A stretch of 11,109 nucleotides of DNA from positions 1-11,109 of the forward strand of contig PWUP01000205.1 in assembly GCA_003562535.1 (NCBI GenBank), read 5' to 3'. This DNA is from Gammaproteobacteria bacterium. Its GTDB lineage: Bacteria > Pseudomonadota > Gammaproteobacteria > Competibacterales > Competibacteraceae. Shown piece by piece: positions 1-7,032 of the stretch (position 1 is the stretch's first letter; each line of letters opens with the position of its first letter). The notes beneath the pieces are model-generated. The model had not been told where the DNA came from, searched no databases, and saw only the letters and a list, made by a program, of their open reading frames with translations. The translations under genes were made by a program, and so were the position numbers.

Positions 1-1456
1 AACACAGCATCGGTGCCAGGCTCAGCGCCACCAGACTGGAAAAGGCCACCGCAGCGGCGAGAATAAAGCCAAACTCGGTGAACAAGCGCCCCACATTACC
101 CTGCATAAACGAAATGGGCACAAAGACAGCAATCAGCGACAACGTGGTCGCAATAATGGCAAACGCTACCTGTCGCGCCCCATTGTAAGCCGCCAGCAAT
201 GGGGGTTCGCCCTCTTCGATGCGGCGTTGAATATTTTCCAGCATGACGATGGCGTCATCCACCACCAGCCCTACCGCCAGCACTAAAGCCAGTAGGGTTA
301 AGACATTAATCGAAAAACCCAAGGCCGCCATGACGGTAAACGCACCGATCAGCGCAACCGGAATGGTGACTGCCGGTACCAGGGTGGCCCGCAGACTGCG
401 CAGAAAAACAAAAATCACCAAAATCACCAGCGCAATGGCTAGGGCTAGGGCGCGGATCACTTCGCTGATGGCTTCGCGGATAAACACCGATTCATCGTAG
501 GCGATTTCGATGTTCAGCCCTTCAGGCAGTCCGGCAACAATCAGGGCCAGTTCTTCCTGAACCCGGTCTGAGACCTCGATGATATTCGATTGTGATTGGC
601 GCACAATACCCAAACCCACGGCATTACGGCCATTGGCACGCAGAATGGTGCGCTCGTCGGCGCTGGCGCGTTCTACCGTGGCGATTTCCCCCAGCAGCAC
701 TTGATAATCCGGCGTCCGCTGTACCACCAGTTGGCGGAATTCTTCGGGATGACGCAGCCGCGTATCGGTGCGCACGGTCAGCTCGCGGGTGACGCTTTCA
801 ATCCGGCCGGCAGGCAATTCCACATTGCCGCGCCGCAAGGCCGATTCGACATCCTCCACCGTGAGTTGACGTGCCGCCATGGCCTTACGATCCAGCCAGA
901 TACGCATAGCGTAACGCCGTTGCCCCCCGATCATGATACTGGCGACCCCGTCAATCACCGAGAGGCGATCGACCAGAAACCGCTCGGCGTAGTCGCTCAT
1001 TTCCAGAGGCGAAAAGGTGTCGCTGGTCATCGGCAACCACATCATTGGCCGAGCGTCGGCATCGGTTTTTTGCACCACCGGCGCATCGGCCTCATCCGGC
1101 AGACGGTTAACGACTCGACTCACCGCATCACGGACATCATTAGCCGCCGCATCGACATCCCGGGATAACTGAAACTCAATGGTGGTCTGACCTCGCCCGT
1201 CACGGCTTTCCGAGACGATGCTGCGTACCCCGTCCACTCCGCTGATGGCGGCCTCAATCACTTCGGTGATTTCGGTATCGATGATTTCCGGCGTCGCACC
1301 CGTGTATTGCGTGGTCACCGAGATGACTGGTGGATCAATATTGGGGTATTCGCGTACAGGCAAATCAAACATTGAGGCCAAACCCAGCACCACAATCAGC
1401 AAACTGATCACGGTCGCCAGCACCGGGCGTTTAACAGACATATCGGATAACACCAT
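1..1456 (-). CDS. RND-family multidrug efflux pump, inner-membrane subunit (partial, C-terminal half missing)
   Basis: Inner-membrane proton/drug antiporter of the RND (AcrB/MexB-like, HAE1) family, expected to form a trimer that extrudes drugs or other amphiphiles through a tripartite complex. About 485 codons are visible, roughly half of the usual 1,020-1,050 residues; the rest lies beyond the left edge. The N-terminus (MVLSDMSVKRPVLATV) with a hydrophobic first helix at about residues 13-30 is typical of the family. The porter region follows, and then TM2-TM5. The TM4 motif GLVVDDAIVMLENI is intact; D400 and D401 match the proton-relay pair D407/D408 of E. coli AcrB. The visible part ends in SLAPMLC, which resembles the family TM6 region. 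The ATG at 1456 was chosen because a GGGAGA Shine-Dalgarno (1463-1468) lies 6 nt upstream and the N-terminus fits the family. It lies 14 bp after the adaptor gene, in one operon. Substrate cannot be deduced. Confidence 0.95.
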   Translation of the reverse strand, partial: MVLSDMSVKRPVLATVISLLIVVLGLASMFDLPVREYPNIDPPVISVTTQYTGATPEIIDTEITEVIEAAISGVDGVRSIVSESRDGRGQTTIEFQLSRDVDAAANDVRDAVSRVVNRLPDEADAPVVQKTDADARPMMWLPMTSDTFSPLEMSDYAERFLVDRLSVIDGVASIMIGGQRRYAMRIWLDRKAMAARQLTVEDVESALRRGNVELPAGRIESVTRELTVRTDTRLRHPEEFRQLVVQRTPDYQVLLGEIATVERASADERTILRANGRNAVGLGIVRQSQSNIIEVSDRVQEELALIVAGLPEGLNIEIAYDESVFIREAISEVIRALALAIALVILVIFVFLRSLRATLVPAVTIPVALIGAFTVMAALGFSINVLTLLALVLAVGLVVDDAIVMLENIQRRIEEGEPPLLAAYNGARQVAFAIIATTLSLIAVFVPISFMQGNVGRLFTEFGFILAAAVAFSSLVALSLAPMLC

Positions 1457-1462
1457 GAGGGT

Positions 1463-1468
1463 TCTCCC
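1463..1468 (-). promoter_or_regulatory. Ribosome binding site of the RND pump gene
   Basis: GGGAGA on the minus strand, 6 nt before the ATG at 1456 and inside the 14 bp gap after the adaptor stop codon. It supports independent translation initiation of the pump and fixes its start. Confidence 0.7.
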
Positions 1469-1470
1469 GC

Positions 1471-2595
1471 TTACTGCGCGTTGCTGGATGGCATGGGCTG
1501 TTCATTGCGGATGCGGATCGCTGCACCATCGCGCAGCCGATGCACTCCGGCAATCACCACCGACTCAGCAGCGGCCAAGCCACTGCGGATTTCAACCTCA
1601 CCGCGCCTCCGCTGGCCAAGCTGGACTTGTTGCCGCTCGACTCGGTTGTCCGCAACCCGAAACACATAATGGCGCTCGCCCTCGGAGACCACCGCCTCTT
1701 CGGGCACGACAACCGCTTGACGTTCGCTGAGCGTTAACTCCACCCGCAAAAACATTCCGGGCTTCAATCTGCCGTTTTCATTGGGAAATTCAGCTTGCAC
1801 CCGAATGGCGCGCGTGGTGGGATCAATACGGGTGTCAATGCGGTTAATTTCACCGGCAAAGGGATGCTCCGGAAAGGCCGCACTGGTAGCCAGCACCCCT
1901 AAACCTAATGTGAGGCGATCCAAAAATCGCTCGGGCACCGAAAAATCAATGCGTAAGGTGCTGATGTCGTCTAATGTGGTGATGCGGCGGTTGGGTTCAA
2001 CAAAGGCCCCTAAACTCACGTCACGCAAACCGACCACGCCCTCGAAGGGGGCCACGATGACATGATTTTGCAAACGCACTTGAATCACCGCACTGCGGGC
2101 TTCGGCAGCGTCAACCGTGGCGCTGAGTTCATCCACCTGGGCTTGCGATACAGTGTTAGACTGCAACATGGTGCGGGCGCGATTCAATTGACGACGGGAC
2201 TCGGCCAGTTGGGCATTGGCTTCCCGCAGCTCGGCCTGCTCGCGGGCACTATCCAATTCAACCAACACCTGCCCGGTTTCGACCTGCTGCCCTTCATGAA
2301 AATGAATGGCGGCAATCCGTCCGGCAAGCTGAGCCACAACCTCGATGCTTTCGCGCGCGCGAGCGGTGCCGACCGCTTCGAGCCGATCCTGTAAAGCTTC
2401 GAGCCGCGCATGGGTGATATCGACCGGTGTCGGCGGTGGCCCCCCTGGTCCTGCGGCGCTCGGTGCAGAATCGCTGACCGGTTGCCAAACATACCAGCCA
2501 TAGACTGCGCCTCCAATCAATCCAGCAGTCACCAAGAGTTGCAGTAATAGGCGTTTCATCAGTTGATCCAGAGCAGCGGTGGGTACGGTAGACAT
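1471..2595 (-). CDS. RND efflux periplasmic adaptor (membrane fusion protein)
   Basis: Periplasmic adaptor that links an RND pump to an outer-membrane channel. From the ATG at 2595 it is 374 residues, normal for the family. A hydrophobic segment at about residues 15-36 is an uncleaved signal-anchor; no lipobox cysteine is seen, so it is probably not a lipoprotein. Two lipoyl half-motifs flank a helical hairpin: HFHEGQQVETGQVLVELD (about 98-115) and VIVAPFEGVVGLRDVSLGAF (about 179-198), with an Ala/Glu/Arg-rich coiled coil at about 116-172. A beta-barrel and a membrane-proximal domain follow (about 205-365), including RLKPGMFLRVEL, a signature of RND adaptors. An alternative start is the Met at residue 13 (position 2559), directly before the anchor; neither start has a strong ribosome binding site. 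It is the first gene of the operon with the downstream pump. The outer-membrane partner is not in the window. Confidence 0.94.
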   Translation of the reverse strand: MSTVPTAALDQLMKRLLLQLLVTAGLIGGAVYGWYVWQPVSDSAPSAAGPGGPPPTPVDITHARLEALQDRLEAVGTARARESIEVVAQLAGRIAAIHFHEGQQVETGQVLVELDSAREQAELREANAQLAESRRQLNRARTMLQSNTVSQAQVDELSATVDAAEARSAVIQVRLQNHVIVAPFEGVVGLRDVSLGAFVEPNRRITTLDDISTLRIDFSVPERFLDRLTLGLGVLATSAAFPEHPFAGEINRIDTRIDPTTRAIRVQAEFPNENGRLKPGMFLRVELTLSERQAVVVPEEAVVSEGERHYVFRVADNRVERQQVQLGQRRRGEVEIRSGLAAAESVVIAGVHRLRDGAAIRIRNEQPMPSSNAQ

Positions 2596-2800
2596 TAAGC
2601 GGTGAAACCGACGCCTGCAGAAAAAGTCACTACGCGGTTAAGTCAATTTTTAGAGGTAGTATACTTTACGCAATGCTGTCGACCAGACGCTTAGTGGAAT
2701 TTGCTTTTTGAGTCATTGGTTGATGTTTAAAAGTTGAGCATCGCGTTACACTAAGTCCGTGTACATTCGTATCTTAGCATTTTAAGGAGTTTTGGGCATC
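2596..2800. other. Divergent intergenic region, A+T-rich
   Basis: This 205 bp region separates the leftward efflux operon from the rightward STAS gene and should hold both promoters. It is visibly A+T-richer than the flanking efflux genes. An 8 bp perfect palindrome AGTATACT (around 2657-2664) contains a TATACT hexamer readable on both strands, a possible -10 box or operator half-site, but I find no convincing -35 at proper spacing on either strand. No regulator gene lies next to it in the window, and no ORF of note is present. Confidence 0.4.
2784..2789 (+). promoter_or_regulatory. Ribosome binding site deciding the STAS gene start
   Basis: AAGGAG lies 11 nt before the ATG at 2801. It is only 2 nt before a possible in-frame TTG at 2792, too close to serve it, so 2801 (or the ATG at 2807) is preferred. 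Confidence 0.65.
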
Positions 2801-3139
2801 ATGGGTATGCAATTTGACCAGTTAGATGATCTCGTTTGCGCCCGTCTCAGTGGTCGCTTAGACAGCAATAACGCAGCAGTGGTGGAACAAGCCTTACTAG
2901 AGCGTATTCAAGAAGGTCATTCACGACTCGTCATTGATTTAACCGACCTAAACTACATCTCTAGCGCCGGTTTGCGAGTTTTCCTATTAGTTGCTAAACG
3001 ATTACGTCAACAACAAGGAAAATTAAGCCTTTGCAATATGCCACGAACCATAAAGCAGGTGTTTGAAATAAGTGGGTTTACCGCGATTCTAAAGGTATGC
3101 GACAATTTTGATAACGCTTGTGCGGCAGTTAGGCAATAA
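2801..3139 (+). CDS. STAS-domain protein, probable anti-sigma factor antagonist (SpoIIAA/RsbV-like)
   Basis: Small cytoplasmic single-domain protein of 112 residues, the usual size of SpoIIAA/RsbV-type antagonists. Such proteins bind a serine kinase/anti-sigma factor and are switched off by phosphorylation of one Ser. The domain fills the whole protein: an early strand with LSGRLDSNNA (about 16-25), the strand LVIDLTDLNYISSAGLRVF (about 43-61) holding the phospho-acceptor region, and a C-terminal helix. By alignment with the family D-S-S-G-L motif, S55 in ISSAGL is the likely phosphorylated residue. No kinase, phosphatase or sigma gene is adjacent, so the partner must be elsewhere. Hand counting gives about 43% G+C over 2821-3120, well below its neighbours, which may mean a different history. 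Related STAS proteins also act in chemosensory or biofilm switches, so the exact pathway is open. A 100 bp palindromic repeat lies 41 bp downstream. Confidence 0.88.
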   Translation: MGMQFDQLDDLVCARLSGRLDSNNAAVVEQALLERIQEGHSRLVIDLTDLNYISSAGLRVFLLVAKRLRQQQGKLSLCNMPRTIKQVFEISGFTAILKVCDNFDNACAAVRQ

Positions 3140-3180
3140 TTGCTTACCATCAGCGCAGCCATTTCACAGACTACTGATAT

Positions 3181-3280
3181 TTATAGCCGTTTGCCTTGAT
3201 TACCGGCTACAATGTCGGGCAACGCTGCGCTTTTGCCCGACCTACCGTTGTTTTACGGTAATCAGCTTGAATGGCTATAA
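3181..3280. repeat. 100 bp palindromic REP/MITE-like element
   Basis: The element is bounded by inverted termini: TTATAGCC at 3181-3188 and its complement GGCTATAA at 3273-3280. The outer arms match imperfectly over 26 bp, with a second matched block GATTACCG/CGGTAATC. At its centre is a perfect 9 bp inverted repeat, GTCGGGCAA (3214-3222) and TTGCCCGAC (3233-3241), around a 10 nt loop. The GTCGGGCAA...TTGCCCGAC core resembles repetitive extragenic palindromes common in gammaproteobacteria, from memory rather than a search. No target-site duplication is evident at the flanks. It has no coding capacity. It sits between two convergent genes, 41 bp after the STAS stop and 12 bp beyond the tRNA 3' end, so it could also fold as a transcription-ending hairpin for either, though no strong T-tract follows the core. 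Confidence 0.75.
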
Positions 3281-3292
3281 GAGCTTACATGA

Positions 3293-3379
<87 letters not shown>

Positions 3380-3418
3380 ATGAGGTCCGATACAGGACGC
3401 ATCGGTTGCGAGTCAAGA

Positions 3419-3447
3419 ATGATACGATGAGCGGCAGATTTCGTCAA
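3419..3447 (-). promoter_or_regulatory. Sigma-70 promoter of tRNA-Leu
   Basis: On the minus strand TTGACG (3442-3447) and TATCAT (3419-3424) are separated by exactly 17 nt, each differing from consensus by one base. Transcription would start near 3412, about 32 nt before the mature tRNA 5' end, leaving a leader for RNase P to remove. Confidence 0.8.
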
Positions 3448-3492
3448 TCATTCTAATTGACTTTTCCACGAACTCAATTTTTTGGATAACTT

Positions 3493-5730
3493 ATGGCAAA
3501 AACCCGAACCCGTGCGCCATCACGCAACCGTGATTGGCGTTCTCAGGATCCGCATTATAAAAGGGAATCTGCGAATTACCCCAACCCCGTACCCAGTCGC
3601 GAGTTTATTCTCAGTTACTTGAGTCAACGCGGAATGACATTAAGTTGCCAAGCACTGTGTAAAGCATGGCAGTTAAATGAGCTGGAATCTGAAGTATTAG
3701 CCTACCGTCTCAAAGCGATGGTGCGCGATGGGCAACTGGTACTTAACCGTCGGCAAGGTTATGGTATTCCCGCTAAAATGGATTTAATCAAGGGGCGGGT
3801 CATCGGCCATGCCGACGGTCATGGCTTTTTACGGCCTGAAGACGGCAGCGGGGATTTATACATTCCGCCCCGCCACATGCGCCCCTTGCTGCATGGAGAT
3901 CGCATTGTCGCTCATATTCGTGGGATTGACCGGCGCGGCCGACGAGAAGCCGCCTTAGTTGAAATCTTAGAGCGCCATACGCAGCGGCTAGTGGGTCGCT
4001 ATTTCCAAGAAAGCGGCATCGGTTTTGTCATTGCGGATAATCAGCGCATCCACCATGAAATTGCCATTCCGCCCGAGCACCACGGCGGCGCTCGCCCCGG
4101 TCAGATTGTCGTCGTCGAATTGTTAGAACAACCCAGCAAGCATAATCCACCCATTGGTCGGGTGCGCGAGATACTGGGCGAGCACATGGCCCCCGGCATG
4201 GAAGTACAAATCGCGCTGTACAGCCATGACATTCCCTTTGAATGGCCACAAGCCGCATTGGATCAGGCCGATCACCACCCACAAACCGTGCCTGAGGCGG
4301 CTAAACAAGGGCGTTTGGATGTGCGCACCACGCCGTTGGTGACTATTGACGGCGCGACGGCGCGTGATTTTGACGACGCCGTGTACTGCGAGCGCCGAGG
4401 TGATAATTGGTATTTGCTGGTCGCCATTGCCGATGTGGCGGAGTATGTTCAACCGCACAGCGCCCTCGATCAAGAGGCACAGAAACGCGGCACCTCGGTG
4501 TATTTCCCCGACCGAGTCATTCCTATGCTGCCCGAAGCCTTATCCAATGGCTTGTGCTCGCTGAATCCGCAAGTGGATCGACTGTGTCTGGTGGCTCAGC
4601 TCACCATTAATCGCGATGGCAAAATCATCCGCTCACGCTTTCGTGAGGCGGTGATGCGTTCTCATGCGCGGCTGACTTATGACACGGTAGCCGCAATGGT
4701 GGTGGATCATGACCCTGAAGTACGCCGCCAGCATCCGAGTTTAGTGGCTCATTTAGATCAACTTTATACGTTATACCAGGTGTTGCGCCAAGCCCGCGAA
4801 CGCCGCCATGCCATCGACTTCGATACTCAAGAAACGGTGATCGAGTACAACCCCGAACGCAAAATCGAGCGGATTATCCCCAGCGAACGCAACGACGCCC
4901 ATCGGTTAATTGAAGAGTGCATGATTGCCGCTAATGTCGCTGCGGCGCGGTTTTTGTTGCGTCATCGGATGCCGACGCTGTATCGCGTCCATGAAGGCCC
5001 CAGCCTAGACCGCTTGGAAAAGCTGCGCGGGGTATTGGGCGAGCTGGGGTTAACACTCGGCGGGGGCGATAAACCGCGTCCTGGCGATTATGCCACGTTG
5101 CTGAACAGCATCCGCGAACGTGCCGATCATCATCTGATCCAGACCATGCTGCTGCGCACCTTAGCTCAGGCGGTTTATACCCCAGACAACCAGGGGCATT
5201 TTGGGTTGGCTTTGGACGCTTATGCCCACTTTACCTCACCGATTCGCCGCTATCCGGATTTGCTGGTACACCGAGCGATTCGCCATGTCTTAGGCGGTGG
5301 TAAGGCCAAAGATTTCATTTACACCGCTGAAGCGATGGTCAGTCTGGGCGATCATACCTCGATGACCGAGCGCCGGGCGGATGATGCCACCCGCGACGCC
5401 ATTGAATGGCTGAAATGTGAGTTTATGCTGGACAAAGTCGGTGACACATTCAGCGGCACCATCAGCGGGGTGATGCCCTTTGGGTTATTCGTCTCGTTGG
5501 ATGAGGTATTCGTTGAGGGGTTGATTCATGTCACAGCACTCAGCAATGATTATTACCATTTCGATCCAGCCGGTCAGCGCTTATACGGTGAGCGCAGTGG
5601 CATGACCTACCGTTTAGGGGATCGACTGCGGGTTAAGGTTGCACGGGTCGATCTGGACGAACGCAAGATTGATTTTGATCCGTTATTTGAGTCGCGAAAA
5701 CCCAAGAAAAAACGTGCTCAGCGCCGATGA
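3493..5730 (+). CDS. rnr: Ribonuclease R
   Basis: Processive 3'-to-5' exoribonuclease of the RNB (RNase II) family that degrades structured RNA and helps in rRNA and tmRNA-mediated quality control in the cytoplasm. Length 745 residues, somewhat shorter than E. coli RNase R (813). Domain order: N-terminal winged helix (about 34-92), two cold-shock RNA-binding domains (about 97-235), RNB catalytic domain (about 268-605) and S1 domain (about 649-733). The metal-binding motif DGATARDFDDA places D286, D292, D294 and D295 at the positions of the E. coli catalytic aspartates (D272, D278, D280, D281). The conserved YAHFTSPIRRYPDLLVHR begins at Y577. The tail is short and basic (KPKKKRAQRR), whereas E. 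coli has a longer Lys-rich tail. The winged helix and second cold-shock domain distinguish it from RNase II. The ATG at 3493 has only a weak GGA upstream. Its TGA overlaps the rlmB ATG by 4 nt, indicating translational coupling. Confidence 0.97.
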   Translation: MAKTRTRAPSRNRDWRSQDPHYKRESANYPNPVPSREFILSYLSQRGMTLSCQALCKAWQLNELESEVLAYRLKAMVRDGQLVLNRRQGYGIPAKMDLIKGRVIGHADGHGFLRPEDGSGDLYIPPRHMRPLLHGDRIVAHIRGIDRRGRREAALVEILERHTQRLVGRYFQESGIGFVIADNQRIHHEIAIPPEHHGGARPGQIVVVELLEQPSKHNPPIGRVREILGEHMAPGMEVQIALYSHDIPFEWPQAALDQADHHPQTVPEAAKQGRLDVRTTPLVTIDGATARDFDDAVYCERRGDNWYLLVAIADVAEYVQPHSALDQEAQKRGTSVYFPDRVIPMLPEALSNGLCSLNPQVDRLCLVAQLTINRDGKIIRSRFREAVMRSHARLTYDTVAAMVVDHDPEVRRQHPSLVAHLDQLYTLYQVLRQARERRHAIDFDTQETVIEYNPERKIERIIPSERNDAHRLIEECMIAANVAAARFLLRHRMPTLYRVHEGPSLDRLEKLRGVLGELGLTLGGGDKPRPGDYATLLNSIRERADHHLIQTMLLRTLAQAVYTPDNQGHFGLALDAYAHFTSPIRRYPDLLVHRAIRHVLGGGKAKDFIYTAEAMVSLGDHTSMTERRADDATRDAIEWLKCEFMLDKVGDTFSGTISGVMPFGLFVSLDEVFVEGLIHVTALSNDYYHFDPAGQRLYGERSGMTYRLGDRLRVKVARVDLDERKIDFDPLFESRKPKKKRAQRR

Positions 5731-6488
5731 ATACCGAATTGATTTATGGCCTGCATGCGGTGACTGCGGCTTTACGTCATCACCCCCAACAGGTGCAGTC
5801 ACTGTGGTTAGCCGGACACAATCCGCGTCTGCGAGCTATAGCGGAGATGGCGGCTGAACGGGGCATTACAGTGCAGCAGGTGTCCCGCCAAGAACTTGAC
5901 CGGCTAAGCCATAGCAACCGCCATCAGGGGGTAGTTGCGCAACTTCAGGTCGTCGCCTCCAGTCTTTCAGAAGCGGATCTGCCGCAGGTGTTAACGGCAG
6001 CCCAGCCTACACCGTTGTTACTGGTACTGGATGGGATTCAAGACCCGCATAATCTTGGGGCCTGTTTGCGCACGGCTGAAGCCGCCGGAGTCCAAGCCGT
6101 GATGATACCGGCTGATCGGGCCGTGGGCCTCACCGCCAGCGTGCGTAAAGTCGCCGCCGGAGCTGCTGAAACGGTGCCATTGGTCACCGTCACTAATTTA
6201 GCGCGAGCATTGCGCCAGTTACAGCAGGCCGGGGTTTGGCTGATTGGAGCCGCCGAGGACGCCCCCAACAGTCTTTATGAGGCCGATCTCACCGGCTCTG
6301 TAGCGGTAGTGCTCGGTGCTGAGGATAAGGGGCTACGACGTTTGACCCGCGAACACTGTGATCAACTGGTGCGTATTCCTATGGCGGGTCAAGTCGCCAG
6401 CCTGAATGTATCGGTGGCTACGGGTGTGGTGCTGTTTGAAGCAGTACGGCAAAGAAAGCTTGCTGGTACACATAAAAAGCCGCTATAA
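5727..6488 (+). CDS. rlmB: 23S rRNA 2'-O-methyltransferase (Gm2251), SPOUT family
   Basis: S-adenosylmethionine-dependent enzyme that 2'-O-methylates G2251 in the P-loop of 23S rRNA. Length 253 residues; E. coli RlmB is about 243. An N-terminal substrate-binding domain (about 1-78, beginning NTELIYGLHAV) precedes the trefoil-knot SPOUT domain (about 95-245). All three SPOUT motifs are visible: NLGACLRTAEA with N109 and R115, VVLGAEDKGL with E199, and RIPMAGQVASLNVSVATGVVLFE with S225 and N227. It starts with an ATGA overlap with rnr, the same pairing as rnr-rlmB in E. coli. The 3' end runs into a hairpin terminator whose loop contains the stop codon, so the operon appears to end here. Confidence 0.97.
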   Translation: MNTELIYGLHAVTAALRHHPQQVQSLWLAGHNPRLRAIAEMAAERGITVQQVSRQELDRLSHSNRHQGVVAQLQVVASSLSEADLPQVLTAAQPTPLLLVLDGIQDPHNLGACLRTAEAAGVQAVMIPADRAVGLTASVRKVAAGAAETVPLVTVTNLARALRQLQQAGVWLIGAAEDAPNSLYEADLTGSVAVVLGAEDKGLRRLTREHCDQLVRIPMAGQVASLNVSVATGVVLFEAVRQRKLAGTHKKPL

Positions 6489-6489
6489 T
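6460..6489 (+). promoter_or_regulatory. Probable sigma-70 promoter of the rpsF operon, inside the rlmB 3' end
   Basis: A perfect -10 box TATAAT (6484-6489) lies 18 nt after TTGCTG (6460-6465), a weak -35 match keeping TTG. Transcription would begin near 6496-6497, about 62 nt before the rpsF start. The -10 overlaps the rlmB stop codon and lies in the loop of the rlmB terminator hairpin. Confidence 0.65.
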
Positions 6490-6500
6490 TGTCGGCTTTT
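6475..6500 (+). terminator. Intrinsic terminator of rnr-rlmB
   Basis: AAAAGCCG (6475-6482) and CGGCTTTT (6493-6500) form a perfect 8 bp inverted repeat with a 10 nt loop, and the T-run is part of the right arm. The stem has only four G-C pairs, so termination may be partial. The rlmB TAA (6486-6488) is in the loop. Confidence 0.65.
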
Positions 6501-6509
6501 CTACTCCTT

Positions 6510-6533
6510 GCCTCACCACAATGTGTGGGAGGC
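6510..6533 (+). promoter_or_regulatory. Leader hairpin of rpsF, candidate S6:S18 autoregulatory element
   Basis: GCCTC (6510-6514) pairs with GAGGC (6529-6533) and CCACA (6516-6520) with TGTGG (6524-6528), leaving a single bulged A at 6515 and a three-base loop. This 10 bp hairpin lies in the predicted 5' leader, 25 nt before the rpsF ATG. Bacterial rpsF leaders are known to carry a structured site bound by the S6:S18 complex; the location fits, but I cannot confirm the exact conserved bulge of that motif here. Confidence 0.4.
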
Positions 6534-6558
6534 TTCATACCATCCATAAGGAGCTGCA

Positions 6559-7008
6559 ATGCGCCATTATGAAGTTGTGTTTATGGTTCACCCTGATCAG
6601 AGTGAACAAGTCCCCGCCATGATCGAACGTTACCGCAGTATGATCGAGACCGATGGCGGTAATCTGCACCGTCTCGAAGACTGGGGGCGGCGGCAGTTGG
6701 CTTATCCCATTCAAAAACTGCATAAAGCCCACTATGTACTGATGAATATCGAGTGCAGTCAAGAGGCTTTGGACGAACTGGAAAGCGCGTTTCGGTTTAA
6801 CGATGCGGTATTGCGGCGTCTGATCATACAACGTCCTGGACCAGATACCGATATTTCACCACTGGCCAAAACCAAAGACGAGCATGAGCAACTTGATGAC
6901 GACGATGATGATGACGACAATCGTCACGATAACGACGATGACGACGTTGAACACACCACGCCTGAGGAGTCTACTCGTCCAACCAGTGAGCCGATAAGCC
7001 ACACCTGA
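6559..7008 (+). CDS. rpsF: 30S ribosomal protein S6 with an Asp-rich tail
   Basis: Small-subunit protein that binds 16S rRNA as a heterodimer with S18 in the platform. The N-terminal ferredoxin-like fold is plain: MRHYEVVFMVHPDQSEQVPAMI at the start, LEDWGRRQLAYPIQKLHKAHYVLMNIE (about 40-67) and the end of the core near FNDAVLRRLIIQRP. Total length is 149 residues, longer than E. coli S6 (131-135). The extra part is a disordered acidic tail with eight consecutive Asp (113-120) and four more (126-129), ending in a Ser/Thr/Pro/Glu-rich stretch. Gammaproteobacterial S6 often has an acidic C-terminus, polyglutamylated by RimK in E. coli, but here the protein ends in SHT rather than Glu. An AAGGAG at 6548-6553, 5 nt before the ATG, gives strong initiation. 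First gene of the ribosomal block, with rpsR third. Confidence 0.97.
   Translation: MRHYEVVFMVHPDQSEQVPAMIERYRSMIETDGGNLHRLEDWGRRQLAYPIQKLHKAHYVLMNIECSQEALDELESAFRFNDAVLRRLIIQRPGPDTDISPLAKTKDEHEQLDDDDDDDDNRHDNDDDDVEHTTPEESTRPTSEPISHT
6895..6945 (+). repeat. Low-complexity GAT/GAC codon tract in rpsF
   Basis: The tract consists mainly of alternating GAT and GAC codons encoding D113-D120 and D126-D129 of S6. Such near-trinucleotide repeats can vary in length by slippage, but any change in multiples of 3 would keep the frame. Confidence 0.7.
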
Positions 7009-7032
7009 TCACCTGATTATTCGTGCAAACTT

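Noticed and set aside
596..1168. 190-codon open frame on the plus strand
   Set aside because: It lies entirely inside the RND pump gene on the opposite strand, and its translation has no recognisable domain; the pump frame shows clear family motifs.
1218..1730. 170-codon plus-strand open frame across the pump/adaptor junction
   Set aside because: It overlaps two well-supported genes on the other strand and is a byproduct of their codon bias.
2792..2800. TTG at 2792 as start of the STAS gene
   Set aside because: The AAGGAG site would be only 2 nt away; the ATG at 2801 is better placed and gives a normal family length.
4123..4473. 116-codon minus-strand open frame within rnr
   Set aside because: It is antisense to the RNB domain of RNase R, including its catalytic motif, with no independent support.
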